From the NCBI GenBank assembly GCA_947632515.1, contig CANRPO010000013.1, forward strand, positions 1-64,000: DNA of 64,000 bases, read 5' to 3'. The notes under the pieces are model-generated. The model searched no databases and was not told where the DNA came from. It saw nothing but the letters and a program-made list of their open reading frames with translations. The stretch comes from an uncultured Lachnospiraceae bacterium. Its GTDB lineage: Bacteria; Bacillota; Clostridia; Lachnospirales; Lachnospiraceae. The position numbers and the translations under genes are program-made. Shown in pieces: positions 27,560 through 38,300 of the stretch (position 1 is its first letter; the number at the start of each line of letters is the position of its first letter).

Positions 27560-29752
27560 ATGCAGATAGTATGGCTATGGATTCATATATTTGGAGTGCT
27601 GGTGTCCTTCTTCCTTCTGGCCTCCATACTGAAACAGAAGGACTCGGCTTACAAGAACAGGCTGATCATGACGGTCAGCTGCTGTCTGATCGCGCTTGTC
27701 TCCCGCACGCTGTTTATCATGGCCGGGCCGGATATGCGGGAGCTTGTGGCGCTCGGCAAGACGGAATATCTGGGGAAATGTTTCGCCAATTTTCTGGCGC
27801 TGGCGTTCGTGCTTTCCTACTATAAGATCCAGTGGCCGCGCAAGCTGATGCTCACGCTCTTCGGGATCAATCTGGCATTCTTCGGGATCATTATGACCTG
27901 CGATCATCACAGTCTTTACTACACGTCCTATGAGATCGCCTCCACTTCCAACGGCAACATCCTTATCCTGGGCAAAGCGCCGCTCTATTATTTCTATATG
28001 CTGTTCTGTCTGGTGGAGATGATACTGTATCTGTATGTGTGCGTGAATCCCGCCTACCATCCGGTCAAGAAAGGGACGCGGACGATCCAGGGACTTCTGA
28101 TCGCGGCGGGAGTCATACCGTTTTTTATGCTGCTGCTCTATCTGAGCGGCGTCACGGGCGGGTTTGACACGACGCCCCTCGGCATCTGGTGCTCTGTGCT
28201 CTGCCTCTTTACGGCGGTCAACCGGTACGGGCTGTTCGATCTGGTGCAGAACGCCAAGGAGGCGGTGATCGAGAGCATGGACGAGGGCATCATCGTGTCC
28301 GACAATCAGATGAAATTCCTCTACGCGAACCCGGCCGCCTGCGAGCTGTTCCCGGATATGCGTCTGGGGGAGGGCAGAGTCAGCGAGTCCGAGATCCAGG
28401 CCATCTATGAGCAGACGGGCACGGTGATCGAGCTGAAAGACAAGAGTTATGAGATCAGAAACGCGGAGATCCGCGACGAGGTGCAGGTGCAGGGCTACAT
28501 GCTGTCGGTCATCGACGTGACCGACGTGATGGCGCAGGCGAGGCTTATGCGCGAGTTAAAGGAGAAGGCGGAGAACGCCTCCCGTGTCAAATCCGCGTTT
28601 CTGGCCAACATGAGCCACGAGATCAGAACGCCGATGAACGCGATCTTAGGCATGACGGAGATCGCGCTCAGGGGGAAACTGGACGAGCAGCAGAGGGATG
28701 CCATCGAGCAGATCAAGTCCGCCAGCACGACGTTACTCACGATCATCAACGACATATTGGATTTCTCCAAGATGGAGTCGGGCAAACTGGAGATCGTGGA
28801 GGCGGACTATGACGTGAAAACGCTGGTGCAGGATGTGTACCATATCTTCTCGGGCAAGGTGGAGGAGAAGAATCTGCGGCTGGAGATCGGGCTGGATCAG
28901 ACCATGCCCAAGGGACTGCACGGCGACGAGATCCGGCTGAAACAGGTGCTGATCAATCTGGTAAACAATGCGGTGAAATTTACGGAGACAGGCAGCATAC
29001 AGCTGAACGTCGGCTATGAGAGAGCGGAGGACGGGATACTGCTCAAAGCGTCGGTACAGGATACGGGCATCGGCATCAAGCCGGAGGATCTGGAGCGCAT
29101 CTTTAACTCCTTTGAACAGTCCGACACATTCAGGAACCGCAAAAAGGAGGGGAGCGGTCTGGGTCTGGCGATCTCCCGGCAGCTCATCAGCCTGATGGGC
29201 GGCGACATCCATGTGGAGAGCGTCTATGGGCAGGGCAGCCGTTTCTTCTTCGAGGTGCCGCAGCGTGTCGTTGACGAAACGCCGTGCGGCGCCCTGGAGC
29301 TGAGCGAGAAACTGCAGCGCACGCAGCAGGCGGTCAGATATGAGGATTTCCGCGCGCCGGGGGCGAAGGTGCTTATCGTGGACGACAATCTTGTCAACAG
29401 GAAGGTGGCGGTGGGCCTGATGCGGCCCTTCGCCATGCAGGTGGACACCGCCAAGAGCGGTAAGGAGGCTCTCGAGATGATCCGGGAAAAAGAGTATCAT
29501 CTGATCTTCATGGATCACATGATGCCGGACATGGACGGCGTGGAGACGACCCATCTTATCCGGCAGATGGAGGGGGATTACTATCGGAACGTGCCGATCA
29601 TCGCGCTGACGGCGAACGCGATCAACGGCGTCAAGGAGATCTTTTTGAAGGAGGGCATGAACGATTTTATCCCGAAACCCATCAACATGAAGGAGCTGAG
29701 CGAGAAGATCCTCCGGTGGCTGCCCTTTGAATTGTTGGAAAATGCGGAATGA
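27560..29752 (+). CDS. Hybrid sensor histidine kinase: N-terminal multi-TM (7TM-type), PAS, HisKA, HATPase, REC
   Basis: FLANMSHEIRTPMNAILGMTEIAL; DTGIGIKPEDLERIFNSFEQ; GSGLGLAISRQL; KVLIVDDNLVNRKVA; LIFMDHMMPDMDGVETT. Confidence 0.93.
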   Translation: MQIVWLWIHIFGVLVSFFLLASILKQKDSAYKNRLIMTVSCCLIALVSRTLFIMAGPDMRELVALGKTEYLGKCFANFLALAFVLSYYKIQWPRKLMLTLFGINLAFFGIIMTCDHHSLYYTSYEIASTSNGNILILGKAPLYYFYMLFCLVEMILYLYVCVNPAYHPVKKGTRTIQGLLIAAGVIPFFMLLLYLSGVTGGFDTTPLGIWCSVLCLFTAVNRYGLFDLVQNAKEAVIESMDEGIIVSDNQMKFLYANPAACELFPDMRLGEGRVSESEIQAIYEQTGTVIELKDKSYEIRNAEIRDEVQVQGYMLSVIDVTDVMAQARLMRELKEKAENASRVKSAFLANMSHEIRTPMNAILGMTEIALRGKLDEQQRDAIEQIKSASTTLLTIINDILDFSKMESGKLEIVEADYDVKTLVQDVYHIFSGKVEEKNLRLEIGLDQTMPKGLHGDEIRLKQVLINLVNNAVKFTETGSIQLNVGYERAEDGILLKASVQDTGIGIKPEDLERIFNSFEQSDTFRNRKKEGSGLGLAISRQLISLMGGDIHVESVYGQGSRFFFEVPQRVVDETPCGALELSEKLQRTQQAVRYEDFRAPGAKVLIVDDNLVNRKVAVGLMRPFAMQVDTAKSGKEALEMIREKEYHLIFMDHMMPDMDGVETTHLIRQMEGDYYRNVPIIALTANAINGVKEIFLKEGMNDFIPKPINMKELSEKILRWLPFELLENAE

Positions 29753-29755
29753 TCC

Positions 29756-30994
29756 TTACATAACAACGATCTGTCTGCTGTATTCGCAAGGCGGAGCGCC
29801 GCCGAATTTCTGCTGTATCGGAAGAGAATAGATCTGTGCCGCGCGAATGTCGGCGGCGAGCATTTTTCTGCCGTCTGCGGAGACGATCAGGCGGTCGGCG
29901 TCCGCGAGCTTGGAGAGAAGCGGGACCTCTGAATGCTCTTTGACAGAGCTTAAGAGAGGTTCCTTTTCTTTTTTGAAACCCAGCATTCTGGCGTAGTATA
30001 TGTAGTCTTCCCGGCGGTAAGTGTCCACGTCCCGCCGGTAGATGTTCAGCAGGATGTGCAGGAGGTTTCTGGACACTCTGGTGTAAGTCATATTCTTCGT
30101 CTTGAGTCTGTCGCAGAAAGCGGAAAAGCTCTCGCAGGAGGACAGCATGCCGAGCAGCCTGTCGGAGAAGGCCTGATCCACGTCCAGGTATGCCCGGTAG
30201 CCCTGTTCCTGCTCCAAGAGCAGCTTGTAGGACAGGAGCGCGGAGAAGTCGTCGGGAAAGATGGGGAATGTGCGCCCGAAGGACGCCTCCATCGCAGCGT
30301 AGACGGAGGAAGGGATCTGCTCTTTCACATGGCGGATGTGGCCGCACTCCCGGATAGATTCTCTGATGGCGAGAGCGGAGCTGTAGGATGGCTCCAGATC
30401 TGCCGCGTGATAGCCGGAACCGCGCCGGCGCAGCGTGTACGGTTGTATGCGGCTATGGCGTCTCATGAGCGCCTTGAGGTATTCCAGACCGAGAATGTTG
30501 TTCGGGGACTGCAGCACGCTGAGCGCGCCTGTCAGGTGGGGCGCGGTCGCACAGAGCGCCTGGTTGCGCGCCTGCGGATAGGTGAGCCCCTCTTTCATCC
30601 GCTGCCGCAGAGCGCTCTTGAACGCAGGAGTCTCGGCAAGCAGTTCTCGCGCAAGCAGGGACAGCGTCTCGATGTCTCCGCACTCGCTGCCAAAGCAGAG
30701 CGCGTCTACCACGCCCAGCTTGTCGAGCAGGGCTACTGCGCCGGAGGCGAAATATTCCGCGCTGCCGACAGCATAGCAGACAGGCAGCTCCAGCACCAGA
30801 TCGGCGCCGTTCTCCAGGGCGGACTGCGCGCGCAGATACTTGTCCATGACGGCGGGAATACCCCGCTGCACGAAGTCGCCGCTCATGACGACCACGCAGC
30901 GGTCCGCGCCGGTGATCCTCTTCGCCTCGGCGATCTGATAGGCATGTCCGTTGTGAAACGGGTTGTATTCTGCGATGATTCCCACTGTTCTCAT
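29756..30994 (-). CDS. tmcAL: tRNA(Met) cytidine acetate ligase TmcAL-like
   Basis: MRTVGIIAEYNPFHNGHAYQIAEAKRITGADRCVVVMSGDFVQRGIPAVMDKYLRAQSALENGADLVLELPVCYAVGSAEYFASGAV; start corrected to 30994. Confidence 0.9.
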   Translation of the reverse strand: MRTVGIIAEYNPFHNGHAYQIAEAKRITGADRCVVVMSGDFVQRGIPAVMDKYLRAQSALENGADLVLELPVCYAVGSAEYFASGAVALLDKLGVVDALCFGSECGDIETLSLLARELLAETPAFKSALRQRMKEGLTYPQARNQALCATAPHLTGALSVLQSPNNILGLEYLKALMRRHSRIQPYTLRRRGSGYHAADLEPSYSSALAIRESIRECGHIRHVKEQIPSSVYAAMEASFGRTFPIFPDDFSALLSYKLLLEQEQGYRAYLDVDQAFSDRLLGMLSSCESFSAFCDRLKTKNMTYTRVSRNLLHILLNIYRRDVDTYRREDYIYYARMLGFKKEKEPLLSSVKEHSEVPLLSKLADADRLIVSADGRKMLAADIRAAQIYSLPIQQKFGGAPPCEYSRQIVVM

Positions 30995-31113
30995 AGTGTA
31001 TTCCCTTTCCCATAAGCGGCACGCCGTTTTTCCCAGTGTATCACAAAAAAGGAGTCTTGTGTGCGCGACGGTGAAAATTATGGAAAAATCTTTTGCCAAA
31101 AGAGGAATATATC

Positions 31114-31142
31114 TTGTACAAAATCAATAAATTCTGTATAAT
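31114..31142 (+). promoter_or_regulatory. Promoter for pta
   Basis: TTGTAC (31114-31119), 17 bp, TATAAT (31137-31142). Confidence 0.7.
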
Positions 31143-31203
31143 TTTACATGTATGGAAAACTGCCATATGATCAGTCACAATGATGTATTAGGAGGGAAAG
31201 AAT

Positions 31204-32205
31204 ATGAGTTATATCGATGTGATCAAAGAGAAGGCAAAAAGTGACAAAAAGAGCATCGTTCTGCCGGAGACGAACGACAAGAGAACGCTGATCGCGGCCT
31301 CGAACATTCTGAAGGACGGCATCGCGGACATCATCATGATCGGCAACGAGGAGAAGATCATGGACGGCGCGGGCTGGCTGGAGGTAGAGCTGGACGGCGT
31401 CAAGATCGTGGATCCCGAGCGGACGGACAAATTTGACGAGTACGCGGATCTCTTGTACGAGACAAGAAAAAATAAAGGGATGACGCCGGAGATGGCGAGA
31501 GACATCCTTCTGAAAGATTACCTCACCTTCGGCGTTGTCATGGTAAAGGCCAACGATGCGGACGGCATGGTGGCCGGCGCGTGCCACGCCACGGCGGACA
31601 CGTTAAGGCCTGCGCTGCAGATCTTAAAGACCGCGCCCGGCGTCAAGCTGGTCTCCGGTTTCTTCATCATGGATGTGCCGGACTGCGAGTTTGGAGAGCA
31701 CGGCACGTTCCTCTTCGCGGACTGCGGTCTGAATCAGGATCCCACCGCGGAGGAGCTGGCGGCGATCGCCGATACTTCCGCCAAGAGTTTCAAGAGTCTG
31801 GTGGGCGCGAAACCGATCATCGCCATGCTGTCCCACTCCACCAAGGGGAGCGCGAAACATCCTCTCGTGGACAAGGTCGTGGAGGCCACGAGGATCGCTC
31901 ACGAGCAGTACCCGCATCTGTGTCTCGACGGCGAACTGCAGACCGACGCTGCGCTGGTTCCGCAGGTGGCGAAGTCCAAGGCGCCGGGCAGCGAGGTGGC
32001 AGGCAAGGCGAACGTGCTCATCTTCCCCAATCTGGACTGCGGCAATATCGGCTACAAGCTCGTGCAGAGACTCGGCAAGGCGGAGGCCTACGGTCCCATG
32101 CTGCAGGGGATCGCGAAACCCGTCAACGATCTCTCCAGAGGCTGTTCCTGGGAGGACATTGTGGGCGTCGTAGCGCTCACGGCGGTGCAGGCGCAGCTGT
32201 CATAG
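31204..32205 (+). CDS. pta: Phosphate acetyltransferase
   Basis: SIVLPETNDKRTLIAASNIL; VAGACHATADTLRPALQILKT; MLSHSTKGSAKHPLVDKV; LDGELQTDAALVPQVAKSKAPGSEVAGKANVLIFPNLDCGNIGYKL. Confidence 0.95.
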   Translation: MSYIDVIKEKAKSDKKSIVLPETNDKRTLIAASNILKDGIADIIMIGNEEKIMDGAGWLEVELDGVKIVDPERTDKFDEYADLLYETRKNKGMTPEMARDILLKDYLTFGVVMVKANDADGMVAGACHATADTLRPALQILKTAPGVKLVSGFFIMDVPDCEFGEHGTFLFADCGLNQDPTAEELAAIADTSAKSFKSLVGAKPIIAMLSHSTKGSAKHPLVDKVVEATRIAHEQYPHLCLDGELQTDAALVPQVAKSKAPGSEVAGKANVLIFPNLDCGNIGYKLVQRLGKAEAYGPMLQGIAKPVNDLSRGCSWEDIVGVVALTAVQAQLS

Positions 32206-32327
32206 TCTTATGGCAGCTGACGGCATACATACGCGGAGAAAGATAAGATCCGAATGCCGGAGAGAGGCGGGATGCCGGAAACGAGAGGCAAGGCAGGAGA
32301 TCAGAGGATAAAATGTGAATTTAGTGG

Positions 32328-32356
32328 TTGACAAACCATATACGCATCAGTATAAT
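32328..32356 (+). promoter_or_regulatory. Promoter for yceD-rpmF
   Basis: TTGACA (32328-32333), 17 bp, TATAAT (32351-32356), full consensus. Confidence 0.8.
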
Positions 32357-32382
32357 AGTTTGAGTGTGGATAGGAGTCGGTT

Positions 32383-32901
32383 ATGTTCGTGAACTTGACT
32401 GATGTGTTTACAAGCGAGGGCAAGACAGTTGCGGTCGAGGCGGAGACAGAACTTCGGCAGATCGAAGTTGCCGATGAGGTGATTCCGTTTACGGATGTAT
32501 CGCCGGTCAGTCTGACGTTTACCAATATCGGTAAGGGGCGGGCGCGTATCGTCGGTCACGCGAAAGTTACGCTCGCCATGCGCTGCGACAGATGCCTGAG
32601 ACCCGTGGAAGAGACGCTGGATCTCTCGTTCGACAGAGAAGTGTTCGCACCTGACATATCGGGTGTGCCGCAGGACGATCAGGAGTTTATGAACGGCTAT
32701 GAGATGGATGTGGACGACTTTTTGCACATTGAGATCGTGATCAACTTGCCTATGAAGGTTCTGTGCAAGCCTGACTGCAGAGGGATCTGCCGTCAGTGCG
32801 GCAGGGATCTGAATACGGGAACATGTGACTGTGACACCTTTGTTCCTGATCCAAGGATGGCGGCAATAAAGGATATTTTTAACGGGAATAAGGAGGTGTA
32901 A
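32383..32901 (+). CDS. yceD: YceD/DUF177 family protein
   Basis: MRCDRCLRPVEETLDLSFDREVF; CKPDCRGICRQCGRDLNTGTCDC; upstream of rpmF. Confidence 0.9.
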   Translation: MFVNLTDVFTSEGKTVAVEAETELRQIEVADEVIPFTDVSPVSLTFTNIGKGRARIVGHAKVTLAMRCDRCLRPVEETLDLSFDREVFAPDISGVPQDDQEFMNGYEMDVDDFLHIEIVINLPMKVLCKPDCRGICRQCGRDLNTGTCDCDTFVPDPRMAAIKDIFNGNKEV

Positions 32902-32903
32902 CG

Positions 32904-33083
32904 ATGTCTATTTGTCCTAAGAACAAATCTTCTAAAGCCAGAAGAGACAAGAGAAGAGCAAACTGGAAAATGTCTGCTCCCACATTGGTAAAATGCAGCA
33001 AGTGCGGCGCTTTGATGGTACCTCACAGAGTTTGTAAGAAATGTGGAACATACAACAAAAAAGAGATTATCTCTGTGGATTGA
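32904..33083 (+). CDS. rpmF: 50S ribosomal protein L32 (59 aa, absent from the supplied ORF track)
   Basis: MSICPKNKSSKARRDKRRANWKMSAPTLVKCSKCGALMVPHRVCKKCGTYNKKEIISVD; SD AGGAGG; zinc ribbon. Confidence 0.95.
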   Translation: MSICPKNKSSKARRDKRRANWKMSAPTLVKCSKCGALMVPHRVCKKCGTYNKKEIISVD

Positions 33084-33097
33084 TTGTTGTGAAAACG

Positions 33098-33132
33098 GGC
33101 TTTTCGGGATATTCCGAAAAGCCTTCTTTTTT
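33098..33132 (+). terminator. Intrinsic terminator after rpmF
   Basis: GGCTTTTCGG-GATATT-CCGAAAAGCC 10-bp perfect stem followed by TTCTTTTTT. Confidence 0.85.
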
Positions 33133-33165
33133 GTTGCAAAAACTGTTTCCCCGTTCTTTTAGAAC

Positions 33166-33194
33166 TTGATTTTTGCAGGTATATTTAGTATAGT
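33166..33194 (+). promoter_or_regulatory. Promoter for plsX
   Basis: TTGATT (33166-33171), 17 bp, TATAGT (33189-33194). Confidence 0.55.
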
Positions 33195-33236
33195 AGAGAT
33201 GATATTTTAGCAGCGGCGGGAGGGTGCGGTATCATC

Positions 33237-34268
33237 ATGAGCGAATGGATCAAAGTAGCGGTAGATGGGATGGGCGGAGACAACGCGCCGGGAGAGATCG
33301 TGAAGGGCGCGGTGGAGGCCGTCAATGAAAGTGAGAAGGTAAAGGTTTATCTGACAGGCCCGCAGGACGTTTTGGAGAGGGAGCTTGCCGGTTATACCTA
33401 TCAGAAAGACAGGATCGAGATCGTTCAGGCATCGGAGATCATCGAGACGGCGGAACCGCCTGTCATGGCGATCCGCAAGAAGAAGGATTCCTCTCTGGTG
33501 AGGGCGTTGAATTTGGTGAAGGACGGCATCTGCGATGCGTTCGTGTCCGCCGGGAGCACCGGGGCGACTCTGGTGGGCGGACAAGTCATCGTCGGGCGCA
33601 TCAAGGGCGTGGAGCGGCCCCCTCTCGCCCCGCTTATCCCGACGGAGAGAGGCTGTTCGCTGCTCATAGACTGCGGCGCCAACGTGGACGCAAGACCGTC
33701 CCACCTCGTACAGTTTGCCAAGATGGGTTCCGTGTATATGGAGCATGTCATGGGCGTGAAGAATCCCAAAGTCGGCATCGTGAACATCGGAGCGGAGGAG
33801 GAGAAGGGAAACGCGCTTGTGAAGGAGACGTTTCCGCTCCTTAAGAACTGTCCTGACATCAACTTCATCGGCAGCGTGGAGGCGCGGGATATTCCGGCGG
33901 GCGCGGCGGATGTGGTCGTGTGCGAGGCGTTTGTGGGCAACGTGGTGTTGAAGACTTATGAGGGCGTGGGCAGCACGCTCATTAAGAAAGTCAAGGAGGG
34001 CATGATGACGAGCCTGCGCAGCAAGATCGGGGCGCTGCTTGTGAAACCGGCCCTGAAACAGACATTGAAGGCGTTTGACTTAGAGCAGTACGGCGGCGCG
34101 CCTTTGCTTGGCCTGAAAGGTCTGGTCGTCAAGACGCACGGAAGTTCCAAGTCCGTCGAGATCAAGAATTCGATATTGCAGTGCATCACCTTTACGGAAC
34201 AGAAGATCAACGAGAAGATCAGAGAGATGCTCTTGACGGAAGAGATCGTATCCGAAGAGGATCAGTAG
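33237..34268 (+). CDS. plsX: Phosphate acyltransferase PlsX
   Basis: VAVDGMGGDNAPGEIVKGAVEAV; SAGSTGATLVGG; VGIVNIGAEEEKGNALVKE. Confidence 0.95.
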   Translation: MSEWIKVAVDGMGGDNAPGEIVKGAVEAVNESEKVKVYLTGPQDVLERELAGYTYQKDRIEIVQASEIIETAEPPVMAIRKKKDSSLVRALNLVKDGICDAFVSAGSTGATLVGGQVIVGRIKGVERPPLAPLIPTERGCSLLIDCGANVDARPSHLVQFAKMGSVYMEHVMGVKNPKVGIVNIGAEEEKGNALVKETFPLLKNCPDINFIGSVEARDIPAGAADVVVCEAFVGNVVLKTYEGVGSTLIKKVKEGMMTSLRSKIGALLVKPALKQTLKAFDLEQYGGAPLLGLKGLVVKTHGSSKSVEIKNSILQCITFTEQKINEKIREMLLTEEIVSEEDQ

Positions 34269-34301
34269 ACGATAGAGAAGAGGAAGGGAGAAACTGCAGG
34301 C

Positions 34302-34532
34302 ATGGAGTTTGATAAATTAAAGGAAGTCATTGCGGACGTGTTGAGCGTAGACCCGAATGAGATAACGCCTGAGACAACTTTTACGGAAGACTTGGGAGCG
34401 GATTCGCTTGACGTATTCCAGATCATTATGGGGATCGAGGAGGCTTTTGAGATAGAAATTCCGGCCGACAAGGCGGAACATATTACGACGGTAGGGGAAG
34501 CGGTGGCCTTGATCCAAAATTCTATGTCATAA
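34302..34532 (+). CDS. acpP: Acyl carrier protein
   Basis: FTEDLGADSLDVFQIIMGIEEAFEIEIPADKAEHITTVGEAV; DSL serine. Confidence 0.95.
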   Translation: MEFDKLKEVIADVLSVDPNEITPETTFTEDLGADSLDVFQIIMGIEEAFEIEIPADKAEHITTVGEAVALIQNSMS

Positions 34533-34542
34533 TAAAGCAGGG

Positions 34543-34569
34543 AAACCCTTTCTGCAGGAAAGGGTTTTT
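34543..34569 (+). terminator. Intrinsic terminator between acpP and rnc
   Basis: AAACCCTTTC-TGCAG-GAAAGGGTTT 10-bp perfect stem followed by TT. Confidence 0.65.
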
Positions 34570-34585
34570 CTATGTGGAGGGTTTC

Positions 34586-35287
34586 ATGTTGGGGGATCGG
34601 ATAGAGGAACTGGAACAAAAGATACGGTATTCCTTTCGTGATAAGCGGCTTTTGGAGCGTGCGCTGACCCACAGCTCCAGCGCTAACGAGCGTAAGATCA
34701 ATAAGACCGAAGATTATGAGCGGCTGGAATTTCTGGGCGACGCCGTGCTGGAGCTGGTCAGCAGCGAGCATATATACAGGGAACACCCGGAGATGCCGGA
34801 GGGGAAGATGACCAAATTCCGCTCGTCGATCGTCTGTGAGCCTGCGTTGGCGTTCTGCGCCAGAGAGATCGGGGTGGAACGGTATATTCTGCTCGGCAGG
34901 GGCGAGGAGGCTACCGGGGGAAGGACGCGGGATTCCATCATCTCCGACGTCATGGAGGCCATCATAGGGGCGGTCTATCTGGACAGCGGTCTCGAGGAGG
35001 CACGGGATTTTATTCATCGCTTTATCCTGTCCGATCTGGAGAACAAACAGCTTTTCTATGACGCCAAGACGATCCTGCAGGAGCTGGTGCAGAAGGAGAA
35101 CATGGGAGCGCTGCGCTACGAGCTCGTGCGCGAGGACGGGCCGGAGCATGACAAGACCTTTGTGGTGGAGGCGTTTATCGGGGAGAAAAAGGCCGGGGAC
35201 GGGACCGGACACTCTAAGAAAGCGGCGGAGCAGAAAGCCGCCTATGAGGCGCTTGTGCGCATGGACAGAGGCAGACAGCCGCACTGA
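34586..35287 (+). CDS. rnc: Ribonuclease III
   Basis: ERLEFLGDAVLELVSSEHIY; dsRBD at C-term (DPKTxLQE-like AKTILQELVQ). ATG 34586 with GGAGG preferred over GTG 34574. Confidence 0.95.
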   Translation: MLGDRIEELEQKIRYSFRDKRLLERALTHSSSANERKINKTEDYERLEFLGDAVLELVSSEHIYREHPEMPEGKMTKFRSSIVCEPALAFCAREIGVERYILLGRGEEATGGRTRDSIISDVMEAIIGAVYLDSGLEEARDFIHRFILSDLENKQLFYDAKTILQELVQKENMGALRYELVREDGPEHDKTFVVEAFIGEKKAGDGTGHSKKAAEQKAAYEALVRMDRGRQPH

Positions 35288-35309
35288 GGCTGCGAGACGA
35301 GAGGTACGT

Positions 35310-38300
35310 ATGTATTTAAAAAGCATTGAAGTGCACGGATTTAAATCCTTTGCAAATAAGATCACCTTTAAATTCCACAACGGCATCACGGGCATCGTGG
35401 GGCCAAACGGTTCCGGAAAGAGCAATGTGGCGGACGCCGTCAGATGGGTCCTGGGGGAACAGCGCATCAAGCAGCTGCGCGGCGCGAGCATGCAGGACGT
35501 CATCTTTTCGGGGACGGAGCTGCGCAAGCCTCTGGGCTATGCCTACGTGGCGATCACCCTCGACAACACCGACCATCAGTTGGCCATCGACTACGACGAA
35601 GTGACCGTCTCCAGAAGACTGTACCGCTCCGGCGAGAGCGAGTACATGATCAACGGCACGGTCTGCCGCCTGAAGGATGTCAACGAACTGTTCTACGACA
35701 CGGGTATCGGCAAGGAAGGCTACTCCATCATCGGGCAGGGACAGATCGACAAGATCCTGAGCGGCAAGCCGGAGGAGAGGAGAGAACTGTTCGACGAGGC
35801 CGCCGGCATCGTGAAGTTTAAGCGCAGGAAGTATGCGGCGCAGAAGAAACTGGAGGACGAGAAACAAAATCTGGTCCGCGTCAACGATATTCTGGCTGAG
35901 CTGGAGAATCAGATCGGGCCGTTGGAAAAACAGTCCGAGAAGGCGAGAGTCTACCTGAAAAAGAAGGAGGAACTAAAGACCCTCGACGTCAATGTGTTCC
36001 TGCTGGAGAATATACGTGTGAGACAACAGCTTGACGAGGTGGACGGCAAGTTAAATATCGCCGGCACAGACTTGGAGGAGACGACGAAGAAGTACGAGCA
36101 GATCAAGGACGAGTACGAGCAGATCGCCGGCCGTATCGAACTGCTGGATCAGGAGATCGAGGCGGCCCGCGCTACGCTGACGGACACGGGCGTGACGCGC
36201 TCCAAGCTGGAAGGGGAGATCAATGTCTTAAAAGAGCAGATCCGCTCCGCGGAAGGCAACGAGGAACATCTGCAGACCCGCATTCGGAACATTCAGGAGC
36301 AGATCGACGGGCGCACCGCAGAGAGAGAGCAGATCCTCTCGGAGAAGGCGGGGACCGATGAGAAACTGGAACAGCTCGAACAGGCGAGAAGCGAGGCCCG
36401 CAGACTCTTGGAGGAGACGCAGGGTAGGATCGAGGAACTGAACAACAACATTGAGAGCGGCAAGAATACGATCATCGACGCCCTCAACAACCGGGCTACG
36501 ATCAAGTCCAAGCTGGGACGCTGCGACACGATGTTAGAGCAGATCAATATCCGCAAGGCGGAGCTGAATTCCAGGCTGCTGCGCGTCAAGTCAGACGAGG
36601 CTGAACAGGCCGAGAATATCAGGAAACTGGAAGAGGAATTCGAGGCTGTCAACGCGGTGATACGCGAACTGAGCGACAGACAGGCGACCATGGAGGAACA
36701 GCTTGTGGCGATCAGGGAAGAGCTGTCCGGCAGGGATCAGAAACTGCGCGACACGCAGGTGCTCTACCATCAGGAGAAGTCCAAGCTGGAGGCGTTGTCC
36801 AACCTGACGGAGCGCTATGAGGGCTATGGCGGCAGCGTCAAGGCGGTCATGGAGCAGAAGGGGCAGGAGAAGGGGATCATCGGCGTCGTGGCCGACATCA
36901 TTCAGGCGGAGGCCAAGTACGAGACGGCCATCGAGACGGCTCTGGGCGGCAACATCCAGAATATCGTCACCGAGGATGAGGAGACGGCCAAGCGCATGAT
37001 CGGCTATCTGAAGAAGACGCGGGCGGGGCGGGCCACGTTCCTGCCGCTCACAAGCATCACGCACCCGCAGGAGTTCAAGACCCCGGAGGTTCTGGACGAG
37101 GAGGGCGTCATCGGCATGGCGGACGAGCTGGTGAAGATCGAGAAGAAGTACCGGAACGTGGCGAAAGCGATGCTGGGGCGCATCGTGGTCGTCGATCATG
37201 TGGATCATGCCGTAAAGATCGCCAGAAAATACGATTACGGTATCCGCATGGTCACATTGGAGGGAGAGCTTCTCGTGCCCGGCGGCGCCATCAGCGGCGG
37301 CGCGTTCAAGAACAACTCCAATCTGCTCGGCAGACGCCGCGAGATGGAGGAACTGGAGAAAAAAGTAAAGCAGTACGTCGTCGAGATCGACAAGCTGCTC
37401 AACGACATAGAAGATACGAAGAAGAGAAGAAACAAGCTGCGCCTCGACGTGGAGGATGTGAAGGGACAACTGCAGCGCAGGTTCATCGAGCAGAACACCG
37501 CCCGGATCAACGTGATGCAGGCCAGAGACAAGAAGAGCGAGACGGAGGAAGGTTTCGGCGAGCTGAAGAGCGAGGAGCAGGAGATCGAGCTGCAGATCAG
37601 GGAGATCCAGGTGGGGAAGGACGAGATCGCCAGGGAGCTGGAGGATTCCGAGACGCTGGAGAAAAACGTGGGACTGCAGATCGAAGAATTCCGGAAACAG
37701 TTGGAAGAGCGGCGCGCGGAGGAGTCCGGGCAGGCGGCGAAGGTCTCCGAGTGGGATGTGGAAGTCGAGAAGATGCGTCAGAGCGAGGAGTTCCAGAGAC
37801 AGAATCTGGAGCGTGTGGAGGGCGAGATCGCCAGACATACGGAGGAGCTCGACGAGGTGCGGGAGGGCCTGCATCTGGGCAAGGAGGAAGTGGAGCGCAA
37901 GAGGGAGAGCATCGTCGAGATCGAGAAGACCATCGCCTCCTCCTACACGGCGCAGAGCGATGCCGCGAGGAAACTGCAGGAAGACACCGCGGCGAAGGAG
38001 GAATTATCCGGCAGACAGAAGAATTTTTTCAATTCCAGAGAAGAACTGTCGGAGCGCATGGCGGCGCTGGATAAGGAAGTGTATCGTCTGGAGAGCCAGA
38101 AGGAGCGCATGCAGGAATCCATAGAGTCCCAGATCAACTACATGTGGGACGAGTACGAAATCACGCTGTCCGACGCGGAATCGCTCAAGGATGAGTCCAT
38201 GACCGATCTTCCCGCCATGAAGAGGGAGATCGCGGCCCTCAAGGATGCCATCAGGAAACTGGGCGACGTCAACGTCAACGCGATCGAAGACTACAGAAAT

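Noticed and set aside
30056-31015. 319-aa plus-strand ORF opposite tmcAL
   Set aside because: Antisense shadow; the minus-strand frame carries the clear TmcAL N-terminus (GIIAEYNPFHNGH).
35058-35309. Upstream extension of the SMC ORF (MTPRRSCRSWCRRRTW...)
   Set aside because: Out-of-frame read-through of rnc. The true SMC start MYLKSIEVHGFKSF is at 35310.
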